From positions 310,001 to 374,000 of the forward strand of contig NZ_FOKM01000006.1 of NCBI RefSeq assembly GCF_900111905.1: a stretch of 64,000 nt of DNA, given 5' to 3'. The stretch is from Rhizobium sp. NFR07. GTDB taxonomy: Bacteria; Pseudomonadota; Alphaproteobacteria; Rhizobiales; Rhizobiaceae. A program made the translations under genes and the position numbers. This document shows, in pieces, positions 17,769-27,240 of the stretch. The notes beneath the pieces were generated by a model. That model saw only the letters and a program-made list of their open reading frames with translations. It did not search any database and was not told the origin of the DNA. Each line of letters begins with the position of its first letter. Position 1 is the stretch's first letter.

Positions 17769-19334
17769 ATGAAATACCGCAATTTTCTGACGATGACTGC
17801 AATGACGGCCGTGATGGCCGCGACTGCCGGAACCGCGCTTGCCCAGGACAAGATGATGCGGGTGCGGCTGAATGCTGACATCCGCTCGACGGACCCGGGC
17901 GTCAACCGGGATGCGAACAGTGATGCCGTGGTTCTTCACATGGTCGAAGGCCTTGTCGGTTACCGCGACGATGCATCCGTTGCTCCCCTCCTGGCGAAAT
18001 CGGTCGATATTTCCGAGGACGGCAAGACCTATACATTCAAGCTGCGCGACGGCCTCAAGTTCAGCAATGGCGAGGCGCTGACTTCCGCCGACGTGTTGAG
18101 CTCATGGGCGCGCTATACCGATCCGAAGACCGCCTGGCGCTGCCTCAAGGATGTGACGGGCTCGGGTGTCGCCAGCGTTGCCGATGTTGCAGCGCCTGAC
18201 GCATCGACCGTCGTTTTCACGCTGGAAAAACCCTCCGCGCTGTTCCTGGCAACGCTTGCGCGCACCGACTGCGGCGGAACCGGCATCTATTACAAGAGCT
18301 CGCTCGATGCCGAGGGCAAGTGGGTGAAGCCGATCGGCACCGGCCCGTTCACGCTGCAGGAATGGCGCAGCGGCCAGTATGTGCAGCTTGCCGCCAATCC
18401 GAATTACGTCTCTCCCGGCGGCGAGCGCACCGGCTATGTCGGCGACAAGACACCCAAGGTGGCCGTCCGCTTCATGATCATTCCCGACGATGCCGCAGCA
18501 AAGACCGCCATATCTTCGGGCGACATCGATGTGCTGGCCGACGTCAACAATGCCGATATCGACGAGATGACCGAGAACGGCGACATCAAGGTGGACAAGG
18601 TCGACGCCATGGGTCTGACAGGGCTTCTGTTCCAGACGCGCGACCCGCTGCTGAAGGATGTCCGGATCCGCAAGGCTATCATGCTGTCGCTCGATATTCC
18701 GCAGATTACCGAGGCGCTGACAAACGGCCAGTCGGCGGCGAGCGCATCGATTGTGCCTGTGCCGAGCCCCTATTTCGGCTCTGCCCAGAAGGAAATGCCG
18801 GCGCGCAATATCGAGGAAGCCAAGAAGCTTCTTGCCGAAGCCGGTTACAATGGCCAGCCGATCAAATGGCTGGCGACCAAGCATTATCCGTCGCTCTTCG
18901 ACGCTGCCGTGCTCGTGCAGGCGATGGCCCAGGAAGCGGGCATCAATATCGAGGTGGAAACGCTCGACTGGGCGACCTTGCTCGACCGCTACACGACCGG
19001 CAATTACGGCGCCATGTCCTTCACCTATTCCGCCCGCCTCGACCCCTCGCTTTCCTTCGACATGGTCAGCGGCAACAAGGACAAGAGCGCCAACAAGGTC
19101 TGGGACAATCCGGAGGGCCTGAAGCTGATCGCGGAAAGCACTCAGATCACCGACGAGGCCAAGCGCCAGGCGATCTTCGACAAGCTGGAAGGCATGATCC
19201 GCGCAGATCTTCCGATCATCCCGCTCTATTCCGGTACCCGCATCGGTGCAGTCCGTTCGAATGTCGAGGGGTACAAGACATGGCCGGTCGGCTATGCACG
19301 CATGTGGGGCGCCTCCTTCACCCAGGGCAACTGA
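17769..19334 (+). CDS. ABC transporter substrate-binding protein, DppA/OppA family
   Basis: A 521-residue SBP_bac_5-type periplasmic protein. The signal peptide runs to ALAQ at residues 22-25. The family pattern follows: LNADIRSTDPGVNRD, then VEGLVGYRDD, LAKSVDISEDGKTYTFKLRDG and KFSNGEALTSADVLSS, the classic block of peptide-, opine- and nickel-binding proteins. IGTGPFTLQEW and the LSLDIPQITEALTNG segment come later. It feeds the two permeases and double ATPase that follow. Ligands of this family range from dipeptides to glutathione and opines; the neighbouring amidases suggest an acylated amino compound. Confidence 0.93.
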   Translation: MKYRNFLTMTAMTAVMAATAGTALAQDKMMRVRLNADIRSTDPGVNRDANSDAVVLHMVEGLVGYRDDASVAPLLAKSVDISEDGKTYTFKLRDGLKFSNGEALTSADVLSSWARYTDPKTAWRCLKDVTGSGVASVADVAAPDASTVVFTLEKPSALFLATLARTDCGGTGIYYKSSLDAEGKWVKPIGTGPFTLQEWRSGQYVQLAANPNYVSPGGERTGYVGDKTPKVAVRFMIIPDDAAAKTAISSGDIDVLADVNNADIDEMTENGDIKVDKVDAMGLTGLLFQTRDPLLKDVRIRKAIMLSLDIPQITEALTNGQSAASASIVPVPSPYFGSAQKEMPARNIEEAKKLLAEAGYNGQPIKWLATKHYPSLFDAAVLVQAMAQEAGINIEVETLDWATLLDRYTTGNYGAMSFTYSARLDPSLSFDMVSGNKDKSANKVWDNPEGLKLIAESTQITDEAKRQAIFDKLEGMIRADLPIIPLYSGTRIGAVRSNVEGYKTWPVGYARMWGASFTQGN

Positions 19335-19338
19335 GCCG

Positions 19339-20292
19339 ATGAACGCCCTTACGAAATATATCGGCAAGCGTCTGTTATGGACGCTTCCGACACTGCTGCT
19401 CGTTGCGGTGATGGTGTTCTTCCTCGTCAGGATGATCCCGGGCGACCCTGCCCTGCTCATTCTGGGTGACGACGCGAGCACGGAAGAAATCGCCGGCCTT
19501 CGGGCCAGCCTCGGGCTCGACCAGCCGGTGCCTCTGCAGTTCCTCTACTGGCTCGGCAATGTCGTCCGGGGAGATCTCGGCAACTCGATCTCCAACGGCG
19601 CGCCGGTTCTGCCGCTCATGCTCGGTCGCTTTCAGGTCAGCGCCACGATCGTGCTCGTCGCCGTCGGGCTTGCGACGCTCATCGCCATCCCGGCCGGTCT
19701 GATTGCCGCCTGGCGCCAGAACGAGCATGTCGACGTCGCGATCGTCGCCGCCTCGACGCTGCTGATGTCGGTTCCGAGCTTCTGGCTCGGGCTCGTCTTT
19801 CTACTCATCTTCGGCCTCAATCTCGGCTGGCTGCCGGTGGTCGGCTTCGTGCCCTTCAGCGAAAACCCATGGACGGCAATCACCTATGTCATCCTGCCGA
19901 TCATGACGCTGATGCTGATCGAGGTCGGCGTGCTGACCCGCATGATGCGCGCCAGCGCCATCGAGATCCTGCGTCTCGAATATGTCATGCATGCCCGCGC
20001 CAAGGGCCTGTCGGAACGCAAGGTCCTGCTGCGTCACGTCCTGCCTAACGCCTTCGCGCCGACCTGGACGATGATCGGCCTCGTTCTTGGCGGTCTGCTT
20101 GGCGGTATCGCAGTGCTGGAAACCGTCTTCACCTTGCCCGGCCTCGGGCGCCTTCTCGTCGATGCGATCTTCGCGCGCGACTATCCGGTGGTACAGGGAT
20201 GTCTGCTATTCACGGCCATGATCTACGTGATCGTCAATCTGATCGTCGATCTTTGCTATCCACTGTTCGATCCGCGGGTCACCGCCTCATGA
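19339..20292 (+). CDS. ABC transporter permease, DppB family
   Basis: A 317-residue inner-membrane permease. Hallmarks are the N-terminal membrane helix, RMIPGDPALLILGDDAS (the conserved PGDP segment), and the EAA-like loop with RAKGLSERKVLLRHVLPNA facing the ATPase. The start is ATG 19339, four bases after the binding-protein stop; an open frame starting at 19246 lies inside that gene. It overlaps the next permease by ATGA. Together with the DppC-like protein it forms the channel. Confidence 0.93.
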   Translation: MNALTKYIGKRLLWTLPTLLLVAVMVFFLVRMIPGDPALLILGDDASTEEIAGLRASLGLDQPVPLQFLYWLGNVVRGDLGNSISNGAPVLPLMLGRFQVSATIVLVAVGLATLIAIPAGLIAAWRQNEHVDVAIVAASTLLMSVPSFWLGLVFLLIFGLNLGWLPVVGFVPFSENPWTAITYVILPIMTLMLIEVGVLTRMMRASAIEILRLEYVMHARAKGLSERKVLLRHVLPNAFAPTWTMIGLVLGGLLGGIAVLETVFTLPGLGRLLVDAIFARDYPVVQGCLLFTAMIYVIVNLIVDLCYPLFDPRVTAS

Positions 20293-21104
20293 TCAGGCAG
20301 CCGGCAAACATGCTCATCGGATCGGCGCTGCTGATCTTCATCGGCGGCATGGCGCTCACCGCCATGGTCTGGACACCCTACGACCCGGCGGCGATCAAGC
20401 TCATCTCCCGCCTGAAGCCGCCATCGGCGCAATTCTGGCTCGGCACCGACGAATTCGGCCGCGACGTCGTCTCGCGACTGATGGCGGGCGCGGTGCAAAG
20501 CATGACTGTCGCTACACTCACCGTCGCCTTCGCGATCATCGTCGGCACGATTGCCGGCCTTGTCGCCGGCTATACGCGCGGCACGGTCGATCGGATCCTG
20601 ATGGTATTCAGCGATGCGCTTCTCGCCTTTCCCGGCACGCTGCTGGCGCTCGGCCTGATGGTCATCTCCGGTCCCAACAAATACGGCATCATCCTGGCGC
20701 TCGGCATCGCCTTTACCCCGTCCGTGCTGCGTGTCGTCCGCGCCAGCGTGCTTTCGGCACGCGAGCGGGAATATATCGAGGCCTCGCGCGTCATCGGCAA
20801 TTCCGAATTTGCCACCATGTTTCACCACGTCCTGCCCAATTGCACCGCACCGATCGTAGTTCTCGCCACCTCGATGTTCGGCTGGGTGGTTCTGGCGGAA
20901 AGCGGCCTGAGCTTCCTTGGCCTCGGCGTGCCGCCGCCGGCGCCGACCTGGGGCAACATGCTGTCGGCTGCCCGCACCTATATCGAGCGAGCCCCATGGC
21001 TCGGCCTTGCCCCTGGCATCTGCATCTCGCTGACGCTGCTCGGCATCAACCTGCTCGGAGACGCGCTGCGCGATCGCTTCGACCCGCGAATGGAGCAAAA
21101 GTGA
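20289..21104 (+). CDS. ABC transporter permease, DppC family
   Basis: A 271-residue permease, a little short of the usual 280-300 because the N-terminal tail is minimal. It has the typical WTPYDPAAIKLISRLKPPS and FWLGTDEFGRDVVSRLMAGA block of DppC/OppC proteins, then the cytoplasmic EAA loop (ASRVIGNSEFATMFHHVLPN) and the C-terminal LGLGVPPPAPTWGNML. Start ATG 20289 overlaps the previous stop, and its stop overlaps the ATPase start (TGATG). Confidence 0.93.
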   Translation: MIRQPANMLIGSALLIFIGGMALTAMVWTPYDPAAIKLISRLKPPSAQFWLGTDEFGRDVVSRLMAGAVQSMTVATLTVAFAIIVGTIAGLVAGYTRGTVDRILMVFSDALLAFPGTLLALGLMVISGPNKYGIILALGIAFTPSVLRVVRASVLSAREREYIEASRVIGNSEFATMFHHVLPNCTAPIVVLATSMFGWVVLAESGLSFLGLGVPPPAPTWGNMLSAARTYIERAPWLGLAPGICISLTLLGINLLGDALRDRFDPRMEQK

Positions 21105-22711
21105 TGACCTCAGGCACGTCCTCTCCGTTGCTCAGCATCCGCGATCTTCGCGTTACCACCTCGAACGGCTTCCCCATCCTGCATGACGTCTCCTTCGACG
21201 TCGAGGCGGGCAGCATCGTCGCACTCGTCGGCGAAAGCGGCAGCGGCAAGACGGTGGCCGCCCGTGCCTCGATGCGGCTTCTGCCGAAGGCGATCAAGCC
21301 GACATCCGGCGAGATTCTCTTCCAGGGCCGAGACGTGCTGACAATGTCGGAGGCCGAAATCCGCAAGGTCCGCGGCGCCGAGATCGGCATGGTCTTTCAG
21401 GAGCCCATGGTGTCGCTCAATCCGGCACTGACGATCGGCGCGCAGCTCGTCGAGGGACTGAGGCTGCATGAGAAGATCGGCGTCGAGGCCGCACTCGAAC
21501 GCGCCAGCGAAATGCTAGCGAGGGTGAAAATCCCGGATCCGGCCGCCTGTCTTTCAGCCTATCCGCACCAGTTTTCCGGCGGCATGCGCCAGCGCATCAT
21601 GCTTGCCTCCGTCATGCTGCTCCGGCCAAAGCTTTTGATCGCCGACGAACCGACCACGGCGCTCGACACGCTGACCCAGCGCGAGGTCATGGAAATCATG
21701 GTCGACCTGACGCGAACCTTCGGCACCGCGGTCCTGCTGATCACCCACAATCTCGGCCTCGTCGCCCAATACGCGAAAAAGGTCATCGTTCTCGAGCGCG
21801 GCAAGCTGATCGAGACGGGATCGGTCGAAGACGTGCTTCACCGACCGAAGGAACAGTATACGCGCACGCTGATCGACGCGCTGCCCAAGCGTGATCATGA
21901 TCGCAAGCCGCTGGCGGCAGCGGCACCGCTGATCGAGGCGCGCGATGTCGAGGTCACTTTTTCCGGCGCGGGCAACATGTTCAGCACGGCCGAGAAGAAG
22001 CTTGCCGTCAGAGGCGTGTCGCTCGGCGTGCAGCCCGGTGAGGTCGTGGCCGTGGTCGGTGGTTCCGGTTCCGGCAAGACGACGCTCGGACGGGCCATGC
22101 TCGGTCTTCTTCCCCTTTCCGGCGGAGACGTTCTTTTCCGTGACCGCTCCATGGCATCCGCCGATAAAGTGGCGGCGCGCGATTTCCGGCTGCAATGCCA
22201 GCTGGTCTTCCAGGATCCCTATTCCTCGCTCGACCCGCGTCAGACGATCTTCGACATCGTTGCCGAGCCGTTGAAGCATGGCCCGAAGCTCGGTCGTGCC
22301 GAAAAGACAGAGCGGGTGAAGGAGATGTTGAACGAGGTCGGGCTCTCCGGCCTCAGTGAACGATATCCGCATGCACTCTCGGGCGGCCAGCGTCAGCGGG
22401 TCGCAATTGCCCGCGCGGTGATCCGCAATCCCGCCTTCGTCGTCGCCGACGAGCCGGTCTCCGCCCTCGACATGACGATCCAGAAACAGGTTCTCGACCT
22501 CTTCCGCAGGCTGCAGGAAAACCATGGCTTCGCCTGCCTCTTCATCAGCCACGATCTCGGCGCCGTCTCGCGCGTCGCAGACCGCATCGTCGTCATGCAG
22601 CAGGGGCTGATCGTCGAACAGGGCAGCACAGGCGATGTGCTTGACAATCCGCAGCACGACTATACCCGCGCCCTGCTCGAAGCGACGCCGACGCTCGGCA
22701 TTGCCGCATGA
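21104..22711 (+). CDS. Fused DppD-DppF ABC transporter ATPase
   Basis: A 535-residue ATPase joining the two nucleotide-binding subunits of a peptide-type importer. Domain 1 (about 8-260): Walker A GESGSGKT, signature FSGGMRQRI, Walker [11 protein letters not shown]. Domain 2 (about 275-530): Walker A GGSGSGKTT, signature LSGGQRQRV, Walker B FVVADEPVSA. Both domains keep their catalytic motifs, unlike the sugar ATPases in this window. The C-terminal part of each carries the typical HDYTRALL-like tail that precedes the oligopeptide-type iron-sulfur or regulatory region. Start ATG 21104 overlaps the permease stop. Confidence 0.93.
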   Translation: MTSGTSSPLLSIRDLRVTTSNGFPILHDVSFDVEAGSIVALVGESGSGKTVAARASMRLLPKAIKPTSGEILFQGRDVLTMSEAEIRKVRGAEIGMVFQEPMVSLNPALTIGAQLVEGLRLHEKIGVEAALERASEMLARVKIPDPAACLSAYPHQFSGGMRQRIMLASVMLLRPKLLIADEPTTALDTLTQREVMEIMVDLTRTFGTAVLLITHNLGLVAQYAKKVIVLERGKLIETGSVEDVLHRPKEQYTRTLIDALPKRDHDRKPLAAAAPLIEARDVEVTFSGAGNMFSTAEKKLAVRGVSLGVQPGEVVAVVGGSGSGKTTLGRAMLGLLPLSGGDVLFRDRSMASADKVAARDFRLQCQLVFQDPYSSLDPRQTIFDIVAEPLKHGPKLGRAEKTERVKEMLNEVGLSGLSERYPHALSGGQRQRVAIARAVIRNPAFVVADEPVSALDMTIQKQVLDLFRRLQENHGFACLFISHDLGAVSRVADRIVVMQQGLIVEQGSTGDVLDNPQHDYTRALLEATPTLGIAA

Positions 22712-22730
22712 ACCTCATAGCGAGACCACG

Positions 22731-24155
22731 ATGAAGAACGCCGAAGCCGTCTGGACCATCGTCGATGAGAAGAGCCCCGCCTTCTTCGATCTCAGCGACC
22801 GCATCTGGGACATGCCGGAGATCAATTATGAGGAAGTCCGCTCCTCGGCAGAGCATCTGCGCCTGCTGGAGGCCGAGGGCTTTCGGACCGAGCGCACTGT
22901 AGCCGGCATTCCGACCGCGATCATGGGCGAGGCAGGCGAAGGCGGCCCGGTCATTGCCATCCTCGGGGAATATGATGCGCTTCCAGGCCTGAGCCAGCAA
23001 TCCGGCGTGGCCGAGCCGTGCCCCGTCATCCCGGGCGGTCATGGCCACGGCTGCGGGCATAACCTCCTGGGGTCAGGTTCGATGCTGGCAGTTGCAGCTG
23101 TAAAGGATTATCTGGCCGCGAACGGCCTCAAGGGCCGTGTCCGCTATTACGGATGCCCGGCCGAGGAAGGCGGATCCTCGAAGGGCTTCATGGTGCGCGC
23201 CAGCGTGTTCGACGACGTCGATATCGCCATCTGCTGGCATCCGGCGGCCTTTACCGGCGTCAACAATCCGGTCTCGCTTGCCTGCAGCGAGATGAACTTT
23301 CATTTTTCCGGCCGCGCATCCCACGCCGCATCCACACCGCATCTCGGCCGCAGCGCGCTCGATGCCGTCGAACTGATGAATGTCGGCGTCAATTTCCTGC
23401 GCGAGCACATGCCGATCACCGCGCGCATCCACTATGCGATCATCGATGCGGGCGGTTCGGCGCCGAATGTGGTGCAAGCCAATGCCACGGTGCGCTATCT
23501 CGTGCGCGCGAAAACGCTGCCCGAGCTTCTGGCCCTCGTCGCCCGCGTCAAGCGCGTGGCTGAAGGTGCCGCCTGGATGACCGAGACGACGATGCGGCAG
23601 GAAATCATTTCCGGCGATGCGAACCTGATGGGCAACGAACCGCTGGAAGACTGCATGCATGCGCAGCTTGAGCGTCTCGGCCCTGCGATCTTCAGCGACG
23701 AGGACAAGGCGACAGCGCGCAAGTTCCAGGCGACGTTTTCGCCGGAAGACATCGCCTCGTCCTATGCCCGCTTTCATGTGAAGCCGAAGAACGACGAACC
23801 GCTCTGCGACCTCATCGTCCCGCTCTATGCGGGTGACACGTCGATCGTCGGCTCGACCGATGTCGGCAGCGTCAGCTGGGTCGTGCCGACGGTACAGATG
23901 CGCGGCGCGACATATGCGATCGGCACGCCCGGGCATTCCTGGCAACTCGTGGCGCAAGGCAAGCTGCCGGCGGCGCACAAGGGCATGGCCCATGCCGCAA
24001 AAGCCATGGCAGCGACGGCCGTCGAACTCTTTCTCAATCCCGCGCTCGTCGAGGCGGCCAAGGCGGACCTTCAGGGCCGCCTCGACGGCAATCCGTTCAT
24101 CAATCCGATCCCCGACGACGTGATGCCGCCGATCCCGGCTCAAGCCCACGACTAG
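22731..24155 (+). CDS. M20-family amidohydrolase (AbgB-like)
   Basis: A 474-residue M20D metallopeptidase. Metal and catalytic segments are seen in order: ILGEYDALPGLSQQ, the GHGHGCGHNLLG histidine/cysteine cluster, YYGCPAEEGGSSKGF with the catalytic Glu pair, WHPAAF, and FHFSGRASHAAS in the lid domain. These are the pattern of p-aminobenzoyl-glutamate hydrolase subunit B and indole-acetyl-amino acid hydrolases. It should cleave an amide bond of an N-acyl amino acid in the cytoplasm. It follows the ATPase by 19 bases and is therefore in the same operon as the C45 hydrolase, giving two unrelated amide hydrolases in one pathway. Confidence 0.87.
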   Translation: MKNAEAVWTIVDEKSPAFFDLSDRIWDMPEINYEEVRSSAEHLRLLEAEGFRTERTVAGIPTAIMGEAGEGGPVIAILGEYDALPGLSQQSGVAEPCPVIPGGHGHGCGHNLLGSGSMLAVAAVKDYLAANGLKGRVRYYGCPAEEGGSSKGFMVRASVFDDVDIAICWHPAAFTGVNNPVSLACSEMNFHFSGRASHAASTPHLGRSALDAVELMNVGVNFLREHMPITARIHYAIIDAGGSAPNVVQANATVRYLVRAKTLPELLALVARVKRVAEGAAWMTETTMRQEIISGDANLMGNEPLEDCMHAQLERLGPAIFSDEDKATARKFQATFSPEDIASSYARFHVKPKNDEPLCDLIVPLYAGDTSIVGSTDVGSVSWVVPTVQMRGATYAIGTPGHSWQLVAQGKLPAAHKGMAHAAKAMAATAVELFLNPALVEAAKADLQGRLDGNPFINPIPDDVMPPIPAQAHD

Positions 24156-24205
24156 ACGTAGATCCGGCTCACGACCCAAATCACCAGACAGAAGACGAGA
24201 CGACC

Positions 24206-25531
24206 ATGGACACGCTGCAGCTCAACGCCAATTCGCTGGAATCCTACTGGATGCCGTTCACGGTCAACCGCGATTTCAAGAAGAAGCCGCAGATCGTCAC
24301 CGGCGCATCCGGCATGTATTATTCGATGAGCGACGGCCACAGGCTGCTCGACGGCATCGCCGGCCTCTGGTGCGTCAATGCCGGGCACGGCCATCCAAAG
24401 ATTGTCGAGGCAATCCAGAAACAGGCGGCGCAGCTGGACTTCGCCTCGTCCTTCGGCTTCGGCCATCCACTCGCTTTCGAGTATGCGAGCCGCCTGACCT
24501 CGATCGCGCCGGAAGGCCTCGACAACGTCTTCTTCACCAACTCCGGGTCGGAAGCCACTGATACGGCGCTGAAGCTTGCGCTGGCCTATCATCACGCCCG
24601 CGGTCAGGGACATCGCCAGCGCATCATCGGCCGCCAGCGCGGCTATCACGGCGTCGGATTCGGTGGTCTTTCGGCGGCCGGCATGGGGCCGCACAAGAAG
24701 CAGTTCGGCATGCTTCTGCCCGGCGCGGCGCACATGCCACACACTCATGATCCGGCACGCAATGCCTTCAGCCTTGGCCAGCCCGCACATGGTGCGGAGA
24801 TCGCCGATGAGCTGGAGCAGATGCTGCAGACCTATGACCCGTCGACCGTGGCCGCCGTCATCGTCGAGCCGGTCGCTGGCTCGACCGGAGTGCTCGTCCC
24901 GCCCGTCGGCTATCTGGAACGGCTGCGGGAGATCTGCACGCACCACGGCATTCTGCTGATTTTCGACGAGGTGGTCACCGGCTTTGGCCGTCTCGGTCAT
25001 CCTTTCGCGGCCGACCGTTTCGGCGTGACACCGGACCTGATCGCCATCGCCAAGGGCATGACCAACGGCGCTGTGCCGATGGGCGGCGTGATCACCTCCG
25101 GCAAGATCCACGAAGCACTGATGGGAAATGCAGCGCAGGGCGCCGTCGAATTTTCGCACGGCTACACTTACTCTGGCCACCCGCTCGCCTCGGCCGCGGC
25201 GCTTGCCACACTCGACGTCTATCTCGGCGAAGGCGTCTTAGAGCATGCGGCTTCGATCGAGCCGCTCTGGCAGGAACGCGCCCACGGAGCGAAGGAATTG
25301 CCAAACGTCGTGGATATACGCAATCTCGGCCTGCTTGCCGGGATCGAGCTTGGTGAGGATGTGGTGACCGGCAAGGCCATGGCCAAGAAGGTCTACGACC
25401 ACTGTTTCGAACGCGGCGTATTGATCCGGCCCGTCGCCAATACGATCGTGCTGTCTCCTCCGCTTGTCATCTCCGAGACGGAGATCGACATGCTGTTTTC
25501 GACGATCGGCGCGGCCTTGAGATCGCTCTAG
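24206..25531 (+). CDS. Class III (omega-amino acid) aminotransferase
   Basis: A 441-residue PLP enzyme of aminotransferase class III. Key segments are SYWMPFTVNRDFKKKP at the N-terminus (typical of omega-amino-acid:pyruvate transaminases), FFTNSGSEATDTALKLA binding the cofactor phosphate, LIFDEVVTGFGRLG with the Asp that contacts the pyridine nitrogen, and AIAKGMTNGAVPMGG with the Schiff-base Lys. It probably removes a terminal amino group from the product released by the two amidases, with pyruvate as acceptor. It is the last gene of the operon; a 12-bp-stem terminator follows. Confidence 0.9.
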   Translation: MDTLQLNANSLESYWMPFTVNRDFKKKPQIVTGASGMYYSMSDGHRLLDGIAGLWCVNAGHGHPKIVEAIQKQAAQLDFASSFGFGHPLAFEYASRLTSIAPEGLDNVFFTNSGSEATDTALKLALAYHHARGQGHRQRIIGRQRGYHGVGFGGLSAAGMGPHKKQFGMLLPGAAHMPHTHDPARNAFSLGQPAHGAEIADELEQMLQTYDPSTVAAVIVEPVAGSTGVLVPPVGYLERLREICTHHGILLIFDEVVTGFGRLGHPFAADRFGVTPDLIAIAKGMTNGAVPMGGVITSGKIHEALMGNAAQGAVEFSHGYTYSGHPLASAAALATLDVYLGEGVLEHAASIEPLWQERAHGAKELPNVVDIRNLGLLAGIELGEDVVTGKAMAKKVYDHCFERGVLIRPVANTIVLSPPLVISETEIDMLFSTIGAALRSL

Positions 25532-25616
25532 CCGCTTCAGCGCAGCTCTCTGAAATCCCGGCCTTGTTGGACGGGGGCGCTTACTCCCGGCCGCGCAGAG
25601 CATGGCTCAGCATGTT

Positions 25617-25646
25617 CGCCGCCTCTTCTGGCCTGAAGAGGCGGCG
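25617..25646. terminator. Bidirectional hairpin terminator
   Basis: CGCCGCCTCTTC at 25617-25628 pairs perfectly with GAAGAGGCGGCG at 25635-25646 across a 6-base loop. It sits in the 130-base gap between the converging aminotransferase and binding-protein genes and could stop both transcripts. Confidence 0.85.
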
Positions 25647-25661
25647 TCTGCTGTACAGGAG

Positions 25662-26465
25662 TTACTTCGCGTTGACGATCTCTTCGGGCAGCGGCGTGCC
25701 GTGGTATTTTTGATAGATCTCGTTGAGCTTGCCGTTTTTCAGATTGGCCGCGACCCACTCATTGACCTTGGCAAGGAGCTCCGGCTCGTTCTTGCGAACG
25801 CCGATAGCGAGATTGAGGACGCGGATGGTGATCTTCGGCTCGAAGGCGAGGGTCGGGTTCTTATCATGAACCTGCTTGACCAGGGTCGCCGACGTTGCGA
25901 TCGCCTTTGCCTGGCCCGACACGGCGGCCGTGACCATGGTCGCATCGTCGTCGTAACGCGTGACCGTGAACCCATGCTCGGCCGCCATCTTCGTCAGTTC
26001 GCTATCCTGCGTCGTTCCGCGGGTAACAGTCACCGTCTGCCCCTTGAGGTCGGCCCAGTCCTTGATCGGAGAAGACGCCGGCGCCGCAATGACGGACAGA
26101 AGGCCGGCATAGGGCTTCGAGAAGTCGATAACCTGAGCGCGCTCCGGGGTCACCGAAAGCGTCGAGATGACGATATCGGCCTTGTTGGTCTGCAGGTTCG
26201 GGATACGTGTCGCACCGGTTGTCTGGATGAATTCGACCTCGACACCCCAGTCCTTCGCCAGCAGCTGCGCGGTCTCGACATCCGAGCCTACCGGCTTGAG
26301 ACTGGCGTCCAGCATCCCCGATGGCGGAATGGCAAGATCGGTTGATACCCTGATCTTTTTAGCCGCGATGACATCGGCATAGGTATCGGCCATGGCCGGC
26401 ATCGCCTGGGCCGTCAGCATCGCTCCCACGACGCCGAATGCGAGAAGTGACTTCAGCATTTTCAT
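25662..26465 (-). CDS. Polar-amino-acid-type ABC transporter substrate-binding protein
   Basis: A 267-residue SBP_bac_3 protein. Signal peptide to about residue 24 (PAMAD), then IRVSTDLAIPPSGMLDASL, the ligand-contact region, and the pattern NLQTNKADIVISTLSVTPERAQVIDFSKPY, where the Thr-Pro-Glu-Arg stretch is the family signature. The start may be ATG 26465 or ATG 26459: GGAGG lies 3 and 9 bases before them, so the second is mechanically better. It is the last gene of the operon, which is unusual since the binding protein more often comes first. Confidence 0.92.
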   Translation of the reverse strand: MKMLKSLLAFGVVGAMLTAQAMPAMADTYADVIAAKKIRVSTDLAIPPSGMLDASLKPVGSDVETAQLLAKDWGVEVEFIQTTGATRIPNLQTNKADIVISTLSVTPERAQVIDFSKPYAGLLSVIAAPASSPIKDWADLKGQTVTVTRGTTQDSELTKMAAEHGFTVTRYDDDATMVTAAVSGQAKAIATSATLVKQVHDKNPTLAFEPKITIRVLNLAIGVRKNEPELLAKVNEWVAANLKNGKLNEIYQKYHGTPLPEEIVNAK

Positions 26466-26487
26466 TCTCCTCCGTTGGTTTTTCATT

Positions 26488-27213
26488 TCAAAGGTCGTGA
26501 CTGAGGAATTCCTGCAGTTCCGTGGTCCTGGGTGCATTGAGGATCGTGGCATCGCCCTCCTCATGCACGAGCCCGCGATGCATGAAGATCACGCGATCGG
26601 CGATCTTGCGGGCGAAGTTCATCTCATGGGTGACCATGATCATCGTCATGCCGCTTTCGGCCAGCTTCTCGATGACCCGCAGAACCTCGCCGGTCAGCTT
26701 GGGGTCGAGCGCCGAGGTGACCTCGTCGAACAGCATCACCTTCGGTTCCATCGCGAGCGACCGGGCGATGGCAGCGCGCTGCTGCTGGCCCCCGGACAAT
26801 TGTTCGGGATAGTGGTCCGCCTTGTCTCCCAGGCCGACGCGCTCCAGTGCCGATCGGGCAAGCTCTCGCGCCTGCGCTTTCGGCACATTCTTCACCGACC
26901 GCGGAGCGAGCGTAATGTTCTCCTCGATGGTCAAATGCGGGAACAAATTGTAGCTCTGGAAGACGATGCCGACGTCGAGGCGCAGCTTGCGCAGATCGAG
27001 TTTCGGGTCGTGCACCTTGTGCTCAGCCACCGTGATCTCGCCGCTGTCGATGACTTCAAGCCGATCGACGCAGCGAAGCGCCGTGCTCTTGCCGGAGCCG
27101 CTGGCACCGATCAGCGCAGCGACCTCGCCCTTGTTGACAGAGAAGGTCACGCCGTGCAGCACCGTCACGGCACCAAAGCTCTTTTTCACCTGATTCAATG
27201 CGATCATCGACAT
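26488..27213 (-). CDS. Amino-acid-type ABC transporter ATP-binding protein
   Basis: A 241-residue single-domain ATPase of the GlnQ/HisP class. Walker A is GASGSGKST near residue 37, the Q-loop FQSYNLFPHLT is exactly of the PAAT type, the signature is LSGGQQQRA, Walker B is VMLFDEVTSA (Glu-Val instead of the more common Glu-Pro), and the switch His is in VTHEMNFARKIAD. It pairs with the two permeases encoded just upstream. Confidence 0.93.
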   Translation of the reverse strand: MSMIALNQVKKSFGAVTVLHGVTFSVNKGEVAALIGASGSGKSTALRCVDRLEVIDSGEITVAEHKVHDPKLDLRKLRLDVGIVFQSYNLFPHLTIEENITLAPRSVKNVPKAQARELARSALERVGLGDKADHYPEQLSGGQQQRAAIARSLAMEPKVMLFDEVTSALDPKLTGEVLRVIEKLAESGMTMIMVTHEMNFARKIADRVIFMHRGLVHEEGDATILNAPRTTELQEFLSHDL

Positions 27214-27240
27214 GATCCGCCTCCCTATATTGTCCCGGCC

